Made by a program: the position numbers and the translations under genes. From Mimachlamys varia (taxonomy: Eukaryota > Mollusca > Bivalvia > Pectinida > Pectinidae): 64,000 bases of DNA. Location: positions 6,332,001 through 6,396,000 of the forward strand of contig OX392532.1 of the NCBI GenBank assembly GCA_947623455.1, in the 5' to 3' direction. Of this stretch, positions 1 to 10,779 are shown piece by piece; position 1 is the stretch's first letter; each line of letters begins with the position of its first letter. Below the pieces are notes generated by a model that was not told the origin of the DNA, did not search any database, and worked only from the letters and a program-made list of their open reading frames with translations.

Positions 1-1035
1 CTTGGTCGGCCCACGAATACAGCGATTGTTTTCAAAGTTTGCAACACTGTTGCCAGACTGCAAACATGTTCTTATTTTCTAGCATCGGTGATTCCAGTAC
101 TGTACTAGGTCATTTTTCAAACCAGGAGCCGAAAATAAACTAAAACCATTACATTCCTCCGTTACGGTTTATAGCGCCAGTTCACTACCTATGTGCTTTT
201 AAATAATGATATATATATACCCTTCGTGTTAATATTTTTTGCATTGAATCCGGTTGTCATCTTCATAATATTAAATGGTTACCTTCAAAAAATATGACCT
301 CCTGCTAAAAAATTAAATTAGCATTGCTTTTATCTATAATTATAACATGTGCATAAAAATTATCATATTTTCAGTTCATCTAATACTAGTGCTTTATTTG
401 TCGTTTATCTTTCGGCATGAAAATAATTGTCAAGCTCAACATTCAGTCTTTTAGAAATATTTACAAATGATCACTTGCTACAATATAATATAGGATTCCC
501 ACATATTACTTTTTTTTTTTTTTTCAGTTTTTTTTTTTATTTCCATCAATCACATTCCATTCCATACATACGTACAGTCACATCTTATGTTACATCTTTC
601 AACATTAAGTAAATACCTTATAACAAAATAAATAAATAGTTACTCCTTTTTCCATAATATCGCTTTCATAGTGTAAGTAAATACAATGTAAATAATAAGG
701 GTTGGTCTAAATTTTTTTTTTTTTAGGAAATTCCGGGTTTTGTTATTTGTCCGGCTTTATATTTATGTGTTTATATTTTGGCGGTTTACTTAAAATAGGG
801 AAGTTCCAACTTATCATGTCCTTATAGGTCATAATATACATAGCTGATCAGTTTGGTATCCTATTTGTACTTGAAAAAATACATCAACTTGTGTGAAATC
901 GAGAAATACCAACCGGACGCGCCAGACCCTTCCTAAATTATACCAGAGATATTGGCCGTGCAATATGTTTTCTGATATCCTTGATCCATTTGTCACTCAT
1001 GTCACAATCTCTCCATTAAACAGTTTTGGAAATAC
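1..1035. other. Non-coding, no gene seen
   Basis: AT-rich sequence with homopolymer T runs near 510-540 and 711-724. I see no splice-bounded coding exon, RNA gene or clear repeat on either strand. The one open frame here (427-612) is low-complexity and T-rich and looks like chance. Confidence 0.5.
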
Positions 1036-1420
1036 AAAATACGAAGTGAGATTTATGTCTATTGGTTAGAAAAAACTGAACCCGAACTCAAAATTAAAGA
1101 TACGAAGACCCTCAAAAGTGCAAGAGCTTAAGACCATGAGTTCCGGACGAGTAAGCGACTTCTGCTTCATCGACGACACCCGCCGTGTAAATCGTGGTCA
1201 CATTCAAGTAAATTTCACGTCCTTAAACTAAGGCTTCACTATCAACCACAACATGTATGCGTACTAATGTGCATATTCAAAAACGTCAATCTTTATATTA
1301 AAGGATACCGAATATTTCACAATGAAACCAAGATGGCGACCATAAAACGCGATCATTGCTGTATGCAAATCAGAACGACTTCCGTCTAAAGATGACTATG
1401 AGATCGGTGTGATTTTGCCA
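1036..1420 (-). mobile_element. Retroelement 3'-end fragment (family R1)
   Basis: This is one of about eight copies in the window of a dispersed retroelement whose 3' end I call R1. Read on the minus strand, 1300-1370 encodes the degenerate end of a reverse transcriptase (FYGRHLGFI-like). The shared 3' untranslated segment follows, recognisable by the GATGAAGCAGAAG core and an ATCGATT-containing tail near 1040-1080. Related copies lie at 10780, 11905, 20340, 23593, 24178, 28125 and 57718. The frame is broken. The retroelement class (LINE or Penelope-like) is not resolved. Confidence 0.6.
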
Positions 1421-2304
1421 CTTGCGAACCTACTGGGTGGTCAATAGTACTCACACATAATCCGGAAGGAAGCGCCATGACACGAGGTCGTCGGTCCCTG
1501 GGATAATGTGAGCTATTGGCGACTATTTCAATTCAATTGTCATTATTTTTAAACACAGGCTATGTATATACATTTGCAAATGTTTTAGTCTTTTTTACTC
1601 TTTTAGCGGAACGTCAGGAATATGGGCTACAATGTTTAATAAAATAGAAAGCATAAATGCAACGCCTCCAAATTAAAAGATACTTTTACCATACGGAGAG
1701 TATATATGTCGAATTATTAGTAAGCAATAACAGTACGTGGCTGAAACTATAAAACATACATCGAGGAATGTGATATTATGTAAAGTGATCTTTTGGCTCA
1801 TTTTGTAATCCACTTTTGATAAAGCGCCAAGTACATGTAATAACATCATTCTGTAAGATAACTACATATTCGATATCAAATAATCTTTTAACAGCATCAA
1901 TGCAATGGAAAAACCAGCTTGTGATCTAAATGTTTATTTGTTTGGCCGAATCAAAGCCAAGGGACTTGTACCATCTTTTTCAATGCTGTCTGCATTCTGT
2001 CAACGTTGTAACAATATATCAAGAACATCACTGTGTGGGCCAAATAAAGGACCCATACCTTTGTATTTTCATTAAAGTGATATACTTAAGAGAAATAGGT
2101 TTCCGTCTCGAGGCGACCGAGTGTAGAAATATAATCCATACCTGCAGAATATATTGTCCACGAAGGTCTACTGTCGTCCGCCGGTTGGTCGTTCTGTATC
2201 CAGCAGTCACACAAGAATGTGTATAGGCGATTATTTGGATCCATCAAAACCACCTACACCAAGAATACGACATATAATGTATACTTGTTGCAAATAAAAC
2301 GGTT
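1421..2304. other. Non-coding, no certain gene
   Basis: Mostly AT-rich sequence. On the minus strand around 2087-2250 there is a short coding-like stretch of about 55 codons with a donor-like CAG|GTATGG at 2142/2141. I could not find an acceptor or a family match, so no exon is called. Confidence 0.35.
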
Positions 2305-2681
2305 CAATCTGATTAAAATCATATCTTGATCTCCGAGTCGTTCCACAATCTTCTCTCTGTTGCGTCAGGATGTGACTACATCCCATAGGGGGTCGTTGTC
2401 AGGTGACCTTTTGCAAATTACTAATTTCAGAATCTGAAATATGAGTTTTTGAGGTGACAAAGCTTGCATAATCGTATCTGTCCGTTCAGTCATTTCGTCA
2501 CAAAAAAGATAATGTGCAAAGTTGTGACGATATGTCTTTCTGCAGATGACAGCGTCTTTGAAAAAGTATACTAGTGTGAAGTGAAGAGGCGACAAAGTCA
2601 CCAGAACATGACCTCTTATAGGATGTTGTCAGATCCCTCTGTAACGGAGTCAGAGTAAGGATCTGCACTTGTATCGGATTG
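2305..2681. mobile_element. MITE-like element, family M1
   Basis: The left end reads CAATCTGATTAAAAT and the right end is a degenerate inverted version finishing in GGATTG. A second copy at 39237-39627 lies in the opposite orientation and shares internal blocks: GTTGTCAGATC, a segment matching CAGTCATTTCGTCACAA inverted, and the AGAGTAAGGA/TCCTTACTCT pair. About 380 bp with no coding capacity, so it is probably a non-autonomous DNA transposon. The superfamily is not assigned. Confidence 0.6.
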
Positions 2682-2817
2682 AAAACAGTTTACATTCCAG
2701 AAAGTTTGAGATGAAATAATGTTTTGTGTTTGCTTTAGACTACATGAATATTACCATACTAATAGAGAGTCATAATTTAAACATTTGTAGAAGATTCCGA
2801 GGAACTGATCTTTCGAA

Positions 2818-2822
2818 TTACA
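2818..2822. repeat. Target-site duplication, left copy (TTACA)
   Basis: The five bases TTACA directly precede the left LTR. The same five bases follow the right LTR at 10358-10362. A 5-bp duplication is usual for Ty3/Gypsy-type integrases. Confidence 0.9.
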
Positions 2823-4221
2823 TGTAACGTCGGACAAGCGTCGGCTTATGGTAGTTGGAGATAAAGAGCAACACACAGACAGATAATGACAATATATACA
2901 ATTTATTTAATACAAATTCACTAATAGTCACTAACACAATCACACTCACTCTCAACTCATACACCATCTAATCAAGAAAACAATGTTCATCAGGACTACG
3001 GTCTGTATATGGCAAATCCTTCCACAAAGACACAATGTTCCAGTTGCCAACGTCTGGTTGCCAACACATCTGTTCCCCACAATCAGGTTCACAGTCTACG
3101 ACACTGTACCGCAGCACAGTTCACTTCTGAATAGTATCATGCAAGATGATACAGGTAAACACACTAAGTGTTTCTGTAGCTTACCCACAGGTAAATCTAC
3201 TCGTTCCAGCTTGGTACAAGCAGTCCATAACCAACAGGTTACTAGCTGGTTACTGATAACCACCACACTGAGTTGGTCGCTCTCTCCGGTCGTTCGATGA
3301 CCGTCTGTTCTGGCACCTTGACCCTTCCGTAGCTGTCAACCTTAAACACCCTCCTGTGGCTGGCCTAACAACATGATAGGTCCTGATACCGAGGTCGTTG
3401 ATAACAGGGTCCTGGTTGGTCCAGAAATATCAACCCGTCATGGAAAGCTAACAAATAAAATAAATACAACACTGTCACTATTTCATTCAACTTCCATTCA
3501 ACTTCCTACCTGATAAATTAATATCTTGCAATACTAACCCTAAATCATGTCATACATATACATTTATACTATCCAATATTCCTTTACATTAAGTTCTACC
3601 ACGTAACGGTCCATTTCTATTATAAAACTTATTTGAATTGTAATTCAAATATGGCGGCTCAAGGCTTCCGTAGTTTTTCACATGGACAAGACGGACTGGT
3701 AATAATGGACAATTTCACTCATTATAGTTATTGTATTGCATTGTTACACATAATATGCATTATACATTCCATTCTCATATAACTATATCAATTAAAACAT
3801 CGAAATATAAACATATAAACGCGATGTAAACAACATCAATACACATGTACTATCGCTACGCATGAGTGGACCGCACGTCAAGGTATGACTAGAAATACAT
3901 TTACGGGGATAAGAGACATTCCGAGATACAAATTAATGAAATAACAGATATAATACTATATTAGTAACTCACCACAGTCTGTATTCTGTGCCTGATTAAT
4001 CCATGATGGGATATAATGACACAGGTGATCGTCAACAAATCGCCATTACTACTGTATACGTCTAGCGTATGTTACCTGTGTGACGAATCCTCACCCCTGG
4101 CACGTGCACTTCCGTTCCTTACCTGAGCGTCGCACCCACGTGTTACACATACAATAGTAAACATAAACAAACACACCACAATACGTTACATCATATATAA
4201 TATTTACATGCGATCGTGACA
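2823..4221 (-). repeat. Left LTR (3' LTR of the element), 1,399 bp
   Basis: It begins TGTAACGTCGG and ends CGATCGTGACA on the plus strand. It contains 19 bp after position 3420 that the right LTR lacks; this stretch is bracketed by GAAA repeats. On the minus strand an AATAAA signal lies at 2902-2907 and an E-box-like CACGTG occurs near the promoter end (about 4137-4142). The 105-codon frame at 2983-3300 recurs unchanged in the other LTR, but it runs antisense to the element and is not called a gene. Confidence 0.93.
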
Positions 4222-4231
4222 TTTTCCCTGG
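4222..4231 (-). promoter_or_regulatory. Polypurine tract
   Basis: Directly next to the 3' LTR, the minus strand reads CCAGGGAAAA before the LTR's TGTCACG. Its purine-rich run is the expected primer for plus-strand DNA synthesis in this element. Confidence 0.65.
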
Positions 4232-4285
4232 ATTCCGAAAAAAAGTGGTTACACTTTTTCTGCATCATCACTGAGCATGTAATTC

Positions 4286-7200
4286 CTATATTCTGCTCAA
4301 ATAGTCGGCACCCACATTGTCAGTTCCCTTAATGGCGCGAATTTTGAACCGGAAAGGCTGCAGTAGTAGAGCCCATCGCATCAGTCGTGCGTTCGCTGTC
4401 TTTGCTTTGCCCAAGTAGGTCAGTGGCTGGTGATCTGTTTCAAGGAGAAATTCCTTTCCGTAAATGTACGCTTCGAATTTCTGTATCCCCCACACTATCG
4501 CAAGGCATTCCTTTTCTATAACCGCATAGTTCTTCTCTCGAGGAAGAAGTTTCCGACTGGCGTATGCGATTGGCATCTTCTGACCCTCTTCTTCTTGCAG
4601 CAATACAGCGCCTAGACCGGAGTCAGATGCATCTGTTCGCACGATGAAATCCTCTTCCAGATTAGGAAGTTTCAGTACTGGCTTTGCCGTAAGTAGCCTC
4701 TTCAATGTACTGTAAGCCCGTTCATGGCTTTCCTGCCAAACCACTTTGTTGGGTGTACCCTTCTTGGTCAGATCTGTAAGAGGGACAGCTATTGCGGCGA
4801 AGTTTGGTATGAAACGACGATAAAAACCCGCCAAACCCAGAAATGATCTTACTTGCGTCTTGGTTTCTGGTCTCGGTGCCTTAGCTATCGCATCCACTTT
4901 GTCGTCTTCCAGTTGCAATCGCCTTGCTCCAACAATATGTCCCAAACACGCTAGACTTCCAAAACCTATCGAGCATTTGGTCGGTCTCGCCGTCAGTCTA
5001 GCAATTCTCAATCGAGAAAATAGCTCATCCAGAACATGCATGTGTTCTGCCCATGTATCATTGTAGATGATGATATCATCAATGAAGTTATCCAGATGTT
5101 CCATTCCACGAAGTAGTTTTCTCATAAGTCGACTGAAGGTTGCCGGAGCGTTCACTAGCCCGAATGGCATTACCCGAAATTGGTATAACCCTTTAGGTGT
5201 CGCAAATGCAGTCATCTCCTTTGCCGAAGCTGCCAATGGAACTTGCCAATATCCTTTACTAAGGTCTAGTTTTGAGAAATATCTCGCACTTCCTAGTCGC
5301 GCAAAGATGTCCTCAGTGTTGGGCATTGGTTCTGCATCGAATATAGTTACCCGATTCAGCGCACGAAAATCGATGCAAAATCGATTGGAACCGTCCTTTT
5401 TCCTTACCATAACCACAGGTGCTGAGTACGGTGAGGTTGATGGCTCTATCACATGCATTTCCAGCATCTTTTCCACTTCTTCATTGATGACCTCCTTGGT
5501 ACTGTAAGGTAATGGGTAAGGTTTTACCCTAACTGGATCCTGTGTAGTGGTATGAATCTCGTGTTCTGTCAGATTGGTACAGCCTGGGACATCTGTCAGC
5601 ACATCCTCATACTTTTCTAGGAGTCCTCGGACCTCATCGATCCGGTCTGTTGTCAGTTCATCTGCAATATTCACATCATTCAGACCTTCTTTGCCCCTGT
5701 CACTTGGTAAAGCCTCTAGATTCCTGGTCTGATCTAACTCGTCACCTTGGTCACTTTCATCTAGTACAGCAGTCATGACACATGCGAGCAAACCTCCTAC
5801 GTCCCTTCCATCCTTCTGTTCCATATATTTCCTCAACAAATTCACATGGAGTACTTTGATTTTTCCATCTCTATCCACTCGATAATCTGTTGGCCCCACC
5901 TTCTCAACAACTTCATATGGTCCTCTCCACTGAAGTAACAGTTTGTTAGTCTTGGTAGGCAACAGAACCAGTACCTTCTCTCCTGGCTTCAACTCACGAA
6001 GTCTTGCTCGTTTGTTGAAGTGCTTCCTTTGTCTTCCTTTTGCTTCTCGAAGATTCTGCATCGCAATCTCGCAAGTCTTTTCCATTTTCTCACTTAAATC
6101 CATGACATATTGGTATGTCGTTTTGACGTCATCATCTGGCAGATCCTTTGTCCACAGCTCTCGTAAAATCATCATAGGTCCTCGTACCGACCGTCCGTAC
6201 AGCAACTCAAAAGGGGAGAACCCTAGACTCTCTTGCGGAACTTCTCTATATGCAAAGAGAAGGGCGTTGATGAATCGGTCCCAATCCTTTGGTCTTTCCG
6301 TGGTCATTCGCCTCAGCATCTGCTTCAGTGTGCCGTTGAACTTCTCTACCAACCCATTACACATTGGGTGATACGGTGTAGTGGTTAACTGCCTTATCGA
6401 TAGAAGTCTGCTTACTTCTCTCATCATCTCTGAAGTAAATTGGGCACCCTGGTCTGTCAGCATCTCAGATGGAACTCCTACTCGACTAAAAATGTCAACA
6501 AGAGCCTCTGCCACACGTTCCGTCTCAATTCCTCGAAGAGCAACAGCTTCGGGATATCTCGTAGCATAATCTACAACTGTCAGAATGTAACGGTTGCCAC
6601 GATCAGTTGCTGGTTCCAACGGCCCCACAAGGTCTACTGCTATACGCTTGAACGGAGTGTCTATGAGTGGCATACTTCCAAGTGGTGCTTTCGCTACTCT
6701 ACCCTTCGGGAAGGTACGTTGACAGGCATCACACGATCTACAAAACCGGGTTACCTCCGCCTGAACTCCTGGCCAAAAGAATTCTGACAAAACACGACTC
6801 AACGTCCGTTTGGCTGCTAGATGACCCGCCATCACAGATTCATGGGCTAGCTTCAACACTGTCTGTCTAAACTTTTCAGGCACAATCAGCTGACGAAATG
6901 TCTTTCCGTTCGCTGTCCTAGGACTGAAAAACTTCCTGTACATTAATCCCTTGTGATAGTATATCACAGAGTGTCCCCCATCATCACGCTCGTACACCTC
7001 TGACTTCTTTGCAAATTTCCTAAATTTCGCCAATGATTCATCTTTTTCCTGTTCTTCTTTAAGTTCCTCTACACTTCCAACGTCTCTTAACATACCCGGA
7101 ACTTTCAATGGTTTGTATGCCTTCTTCTCCTTCCTTTGGTTTCTCGTCTCCACAGCTTGCACTGGAGATTCGTCTTCGGTCCAGCTATCATCAGGTTGAT

Positions 7201-8746
7201 CAGGTGGTTGAGCTCCAGCCACGTTGCCAACTATCAAGTCATATAACGGTGTGTCGAGTACCCAAGCTTCCGTAGTGCCTCGCAAATACGGCGTATTCAC
7301 TTCTAACTGCGCTATTGGTACTTCCAACTTCGAACCATCTGCCAGAGTACAAGTCTTTATCCGCTCAGTCATCTGTTTAGGATCAACTAAACTTCGCCTG
7401 ACCACGACGCCACTGCAGCCCGTATCCCTCAATACCGTAACTAGCCGTACACCAATGCGTCCTGTCATTACTGGCATCTCTGGTGAATCTGGAATCCGCA
7501 CATTACATGAAACACTAAGTCTGGGATTATCCTTCACACTGCTTTGTTCTTCTGTACCTTTCTTTTTCTTATCGACCCCTTTCCTCTTTCCACTTCTGGA
7601 ATGTTGCTGCTTGCCTTCTGCTTTGCTGCCCTCCGTAATTGTTGCCACCTTATTAGAAGATTTCTTGCTCCGACAATCAAAAGACAGATGACCCAATTTT
7701 CCACATGAATAGCATCGCTTGTCAGTTGTAGATCCAAAAGATTTCTTCCCTGTTGTTGACTCTGTCGAACTGCTCCCAGCTGATTTACTACTACTTACCT
7801 TCGCTGTCTTCGACGATAAAGAATGAGCTGTCACTCCTCTGGCCTCCGCATACTGATCAGCAATTCTCGCCATATCTGTGAACGACGAAGGAACTCTTTC
7901 CTTTAAAAACAACGACAAGTCCTGACTACATCCACAAATAAACTGGTCTCTTATCATAAGATCCTTAAGGCTCTCATACGTTTCCTCAGCTCCAGCCATC
8001 TCCCTCCATCTTTCCAAATAACTCTCCAGCCTAATGACAAACTGAGCAAAGGTCTCGCCCCCTTCTGGTCTTGTACTTCGAAAACTCTTCCGGAATCCAG
8101 TCTCAGTCTTTTCAAACCGTAGCAATAATGCCTTCTTCAAGTAATCAAAGTCCAAAGCTTGTGACACAGGTAACCGGGAAAACACTTCCAACGCTTTTCC
8201 TTTCAATAAGGCACTCAAATTGGTTCCCCACTGGTCCCTGTTCCATCTTTGAGCTGTGGCATACACTTCAAAACGTTGAATATAAGCATCCATACTATCT
8301 TTACTATCGTCGAATGCTGGCAGTTTTGGACCCCTCGGTGAATTCGTCGAGACTCTAGATGTGTCACTGGGATTATCTAAAATACCTGCCTGGTGTAATT
8401 CCAGTCTCCGCTTATGCTCCCTTTCTGCTCGTTCATCCGCTCTGGCTTCTCGTTCAGCTTCTATTTTAGCCTGCTCAATCATCATTACTTTCTTTTCTGT
8501 CTCCATCTTCACCAATCTTTCCTTTTCTTTCTCTGCTTGATCAGCTTCCATCTCAGCCTTCCTCTGCTTTCTGTCCATCTCACGTTCATCTCTAGCTCGG
8601 TCCTGTGTTTCCTTCAAAAACTGCCGTAACTCATCTCCCGTATATCCTAGCTCCTTTCCAGCCGCGATAATCTCGTTCAGCGTCGACATATTTACATTAA
8701 AGGTGAAAACAAAAGCAAAAACACAACAAAGACACCACAACAACAT
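4286..8746 (-). CDS. Gag-Pol polyprotein, IN-before-RT order
   Basis: A single frame of 1,486 codons. The likely initiator is Met20 (8689), because the 19 codons before it are hydrophobic and untypical of Gag. Domains: charged coiled coil (about 50-115); SCAN-like capsid segment (about 195-310); CCHC zinc knuckle (C345, C348, H353, C358); aspartic protease DTG at 441-443; integrase zinc site (H635, H642, C669/C672/C675); integrase core D705, D765, E801 with the usual 35-residue D-E spacing; GPY/F module at 942-944; reverse transcriptase with FIDD at 1221-1224; RNase H from about 1365 (D1372), ending near ADYLSR. Seen: integrase lies upstream of RT. Known: this order defines the Gmr1 group, and the SCAN domain is thought to derive from a Gmr1-like capsid. 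Inferred: Gag and Pol come from one frame, so their ratio needs a mechanism other than frameshifting. Confidence 0.95.
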   Translation of the reverse strand: MLLWCLCCVFAFVFTFNVNMSTLNEIIAAGKELGYTGDELRQFLKETQDRARDEREMDRKQRKAEMEADQAEKEKERLVKMETEKKVMMIEQAKIEAEREARADERAEREHKRRLELHQAGILDNPSDTSRVSTNSPRGPKLPAFDDSKDSMDAYIQRFEVYATAQRWNRDQWGTNLSALLKGKALEVFSRLPVSQALDFDYLKKALLLRFEKTETGFRKSFRSTRPEGGETFAQFVIRLESYLERWREMAGAEETYESLKDLMIRDQFICGCSQDLSLFLKERVPSSFTDMARIADQYAEARGVTAHSLSSKTAKVSSSKSAGSSSTESTTGKKSFGSTTDKRCYSCGKLGHLSFDCRSKKSSNKVATITEGSKAEGKQQHSRSGKRKGVDKKKKGTEEQSSVKDNPRLSVSCNVRIPDSPEMPVMTGRIGVRLVTVLRDTGCSGVVVRRSLVDPKQMTERIKTCTLADGSKLEVPIAQLEVNTPYLRGTTEAWVLDTPLYDLIVGNVAGAQPPDQPDDSWTEDESPVQAVETRNQRKEKKAYKPLKVPGMLRDVGSVEELKEEQEKDESLAKFRKFAKKSEVYERDDGGHSVIYYHKGLMYRKFFSPRTANGKTFRQLIVPEKFRQTVLKLAHESVMAGHLAAKRTLSRVLSEFFWPGVQAEVTRFCRSCDACQRTFPKGRVAKAPLGSMPLIDTPFKRIAVDLVGPLEPATDRGNRYILTVVDYATRYPEAVALRGIETERVAEALVDIFSRVGVPSEMLTDQGAQFTSEMMREVSRLLSIRQLTTTPYHPMCNGLVEKFNGTLKQMLRRMTTERPKDWDRFINALLFAYREVPQESLGFSPFELLYGRSVRGPMMILRELWTKDLPDDDVKTTYQYVMDLSEKMEKTCEIAMQNLREAKGRQRKHFNKRARLRELKPGEKVLVLLPTKTNKLLLQWRGPYEVVEKVGPTDYRVDRDGKIKVLHVNLLRKYMEQKDGRDVGGLLACVMTAVLDESDQGDELDQTRNLEALPSDRGKEGLNDVNIADELTTDRIDEVRGLLEKYEDVLTDVPGCTNLTEHEIHTTTQDPVRVKPYPLPYSTKEVINEEVEKMLEMHVIEPSTSPYSAPVVMVRKKDGSNRFCIDFRALNRVTIFDAEPMPNTEDIFARLGSARYFSKLDLSKGYWQVPLAASAKEMTAFATPKGLYQFRVMPFGLVNAPATFSRLMRKLLRGMEHLDNFIDDIIIYNDTWAEHMHVLDELFSRLRIARLTARPTKCSIGFGSLACLGHIVGARRLQLEDDKVDAIAKAPRPETKTQVRSFLGLAGFYRRFIPNFAAIAVPLTDLTKKGTPNKVVWQESHERAYSTLKRLLTAKPVLKLPNLEEDFIVRTDASDSGLGAVLLQEEEGQKMPIAYASRKLLPREKNYAVIEKECLAIVWGIQKFEAYIYGKEFLLETDHQPLTYLGKAKTANARLMRWALLLQPFRFKIRAIKGTDNVGADYLSRI

Positions 8747-8956
8747 ATAATACTTACCCCAACTCCCTTCCAGGCAGTTGTCAAGTCAATGTCCAGTTAA
8801 ATGTGTCTTGGCTACTTATCATTCACAGAATACAGCAAAGAAAAGATAGAATGTCCCCCGAGGAAATGTCTATCTAGCAAATTCTAACAAGATATCTACA
8901 TATTCCTTATCAGCGTAATAAGTGTGCTTTTAAATCCAAATACCTAAACGTCGGCT

Positions 8957-8974
8957 ATCCCACCGCTGCCACCA
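8957..8974 (-). promoter_or_regulatory. Primer-binding site, tRNA-Leu type
   Basis: Three bases inside the 5' LTR, the minus strand reads TGGTGGCAGCGGTGGGAT. These 18 bases are complementary to the 3' end, including CCA, of animal tRNA-Leu of the AAG type as I remember it (ending ATCCCACCGCTGCCA). This is the expected primer for minus-strand synthesis. The isoacceptor in this species is inferred. Confidence 0.8.
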
Positions 8975-8977
8975 TTT

Positions 8978-10357
8978 TGTAACGTCGGACAAGCGTCGGC
9001 TTATGGTAGTTGGAGATAAAGAGCAACACACAGACAGATAATGACAATATATACAATTTATTTAATACAAATTCACTAATAGTCACTAACACAATCACAC
9101 TCACTCTCAACTCATACACCATCTAATCAAGAAAACAATGTTCATCAGGACTACGGTCTGTATATGGCAAATCCTCCCACAAAGACACAATGTTCCAGTT
9201 GCCAACGTCTGGTTGCCAACACATCTGTTCCCCACAATCAGGTTCACAGTCTACGACACTGTACCGCAGCACAGTTCACTTCTGAATAGTATCATGCAAG
9301 ATGATACAGGTAAACACACTAAGTGTTTCTGTAGCTTACCCACAGGTAAATCTACTCGTTCCAGCTTGGTACAAGCAGTCCATAACCAACAGGTTACTAG
9401 CTGGTTACTGATAACCACCACACTGAGTTGGTCGCTCTCTCCGGTCGTTCGATGACCGTCTGTTCTGGCACCTTGACCCTTCCGTAGCTGTCAACCTTAA
9501 ACACCCTCCTGTGGCTGGCCTAACAACATGATAGGTCCTGATACCGAGGTCGTTGATAACAGGGTCCTGGTTGGTCCAGAAAGCTAACAAATAAAATAAA
9601 TACAACACTGTCACTATTTCATTCAACTTCCATTCAACTTCCTACCTGATAAATTAATATCTTGCAATACTAACCCTAAATCATGTCATACATATACATT
9701 TATACTATCCAATATTCCTTTACATTAAGTTCTACCACGTAACGGTCCATTTCTATTATAAAACTTATTTGAATTGTAATTCAAATATGGCGGCTCAAGG
9801 CTTCCGTAGTTTTTCACATGGACAAGACGGACTGGTAATAATGGACAATTTCACTCATTATAGTTATTGTATTGCATTGTTACACATAATATGCATTATA
9901 CATTCCATTCTCATATAACTATATCAATTAAAACATCGAAATATAAACATATAAACGCGATGTAAACAACATCAATACACATGTACTATCGCTACGCATG
10001 AGTGGACCGCACGTCAAGGTATGACTAGAAATACATTTACGGGGATAAGAGACATTCCGAGATACAAATTAATGAAATAACAGATATAATACTATATTAG
10101 TAACTCACCACAGTCTGTATTCTGTGCCTGATTAATCCATGATGGGATATAATGACACAGGTGATCGTCAACAAATCGCCATTACTACTGTATACGTCTA
10201 GCGTATGTTACCTGTGTGACGAATCCTCAACCCTGGCACGTGCACTTCCGTTCCTTACCTGAGCGTCGCACCCACGTGTTACACATACAATAGTAAACAT
10301 AAACAAACACACCACAATACGTTACATCATATATAATATTTACATGCGATCGTGACA
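8978..10357 (-). repeat. Right LTR (5' LTR of the element), 1,380 bp
   Basis: Matches the left LTR throughout except for two substitutions that I see (near 9176 and 10230) and the missing 19 bp after about 9580. It carries the promoter for the element on the minus strand. A splice-donor-like CAGGTAAGG (minus strand) sits about 100 bp inside its start. The right flank is the TTACA duplication. Confidence 0.93.
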
Positions 10358-10362
10358 TTACA
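10358..10362. repeat. Target-site duplication, right copy (TTACA)
   Basis: Matches the five bases before the left LTR (2818-2822), confirming the element's boundaries and its insertion as one unit. Confidence 0.9.
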
Positions 10363-10779
10363 CGTGTGAAATTATTACTTGAATTTGTATCTTAATGGAC
10401 TATACGTTAAAGCCCATAGCAACCCGTTAATAAAGGTCGGTTAGGCAATGGAAATTTTATAGAATAATTTACTGGTGCTACCATTATCATTTAGTCAGAT
10501 TATATCAGAACTGTGGAATATTTCTTTTCGTCAGGAAATAAGGCTTGTTTTGATAAAATGTCTTTTGACAGAAGCTGACAGGCAAGTCCTCTTATTAAAA
10601 TGGAATTGTGACATCAGGTTATAGTTGCTTGTGCGGCCAGGAAATGGCTCTTATTATCAAGAGTTAGCCTTTATCTTTTTAAGTGCTGGTGAGCGGTCTA
10701 TATGAACAAATTCTAGCTTGTTAGTGTGTTTACTTGTTGTGATGACAATGATGACTCGGTTCTCATTTTGAGGATTGAT
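10363..10779. other. Non-coding flank, no gene seen
   Basis: AT-rich DNA continuing the sequence interrupted by the LTR element. No exon or RNA gene is visible. Confidence 0.5.

Larger units (their letters stand above)
2823..10357 (-). mobile_element. Complete Gmr1-type Ty3/Gypsy LTR retrotransposon
   Basis: A full-length element in minus orientation, 7,535 bp, bounded by LTRs with TG...CA ends and a TTACA target duplication. The order on the minus strand is right (5') LTR 8978-10357, primer-binding site, one uninterrupted gag-pol frame, polypurine tract, left (3') LTR 2823-4221. By reading, the LTRs differ at two bases plus one 19-bp indel, so the insertion is recent. All expected protein domains are present and the catalytic residues I checked are intact, so the copy may still be competent; expression is not shown. 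Integrase lies upstream of RT, as in the Gmr1 group and unlike ordinary Gypsy elements. Confidence 0.93.

Noticed and set aside
2087..2250. Minus-strand exon of an F5/8-type or fucolectin-like domain (TVDLRGQYILQ)
   Set aside because: Motif-like pieces fall in different frames, an in-frame stop lies upstream and no acceptor was found.
2983..3300. 105-codon frame repeated at 9138-9455
   Set aside because: It lies in both LTRs, antisense to the element, with no known domain; its identity just reflects LTR identity.
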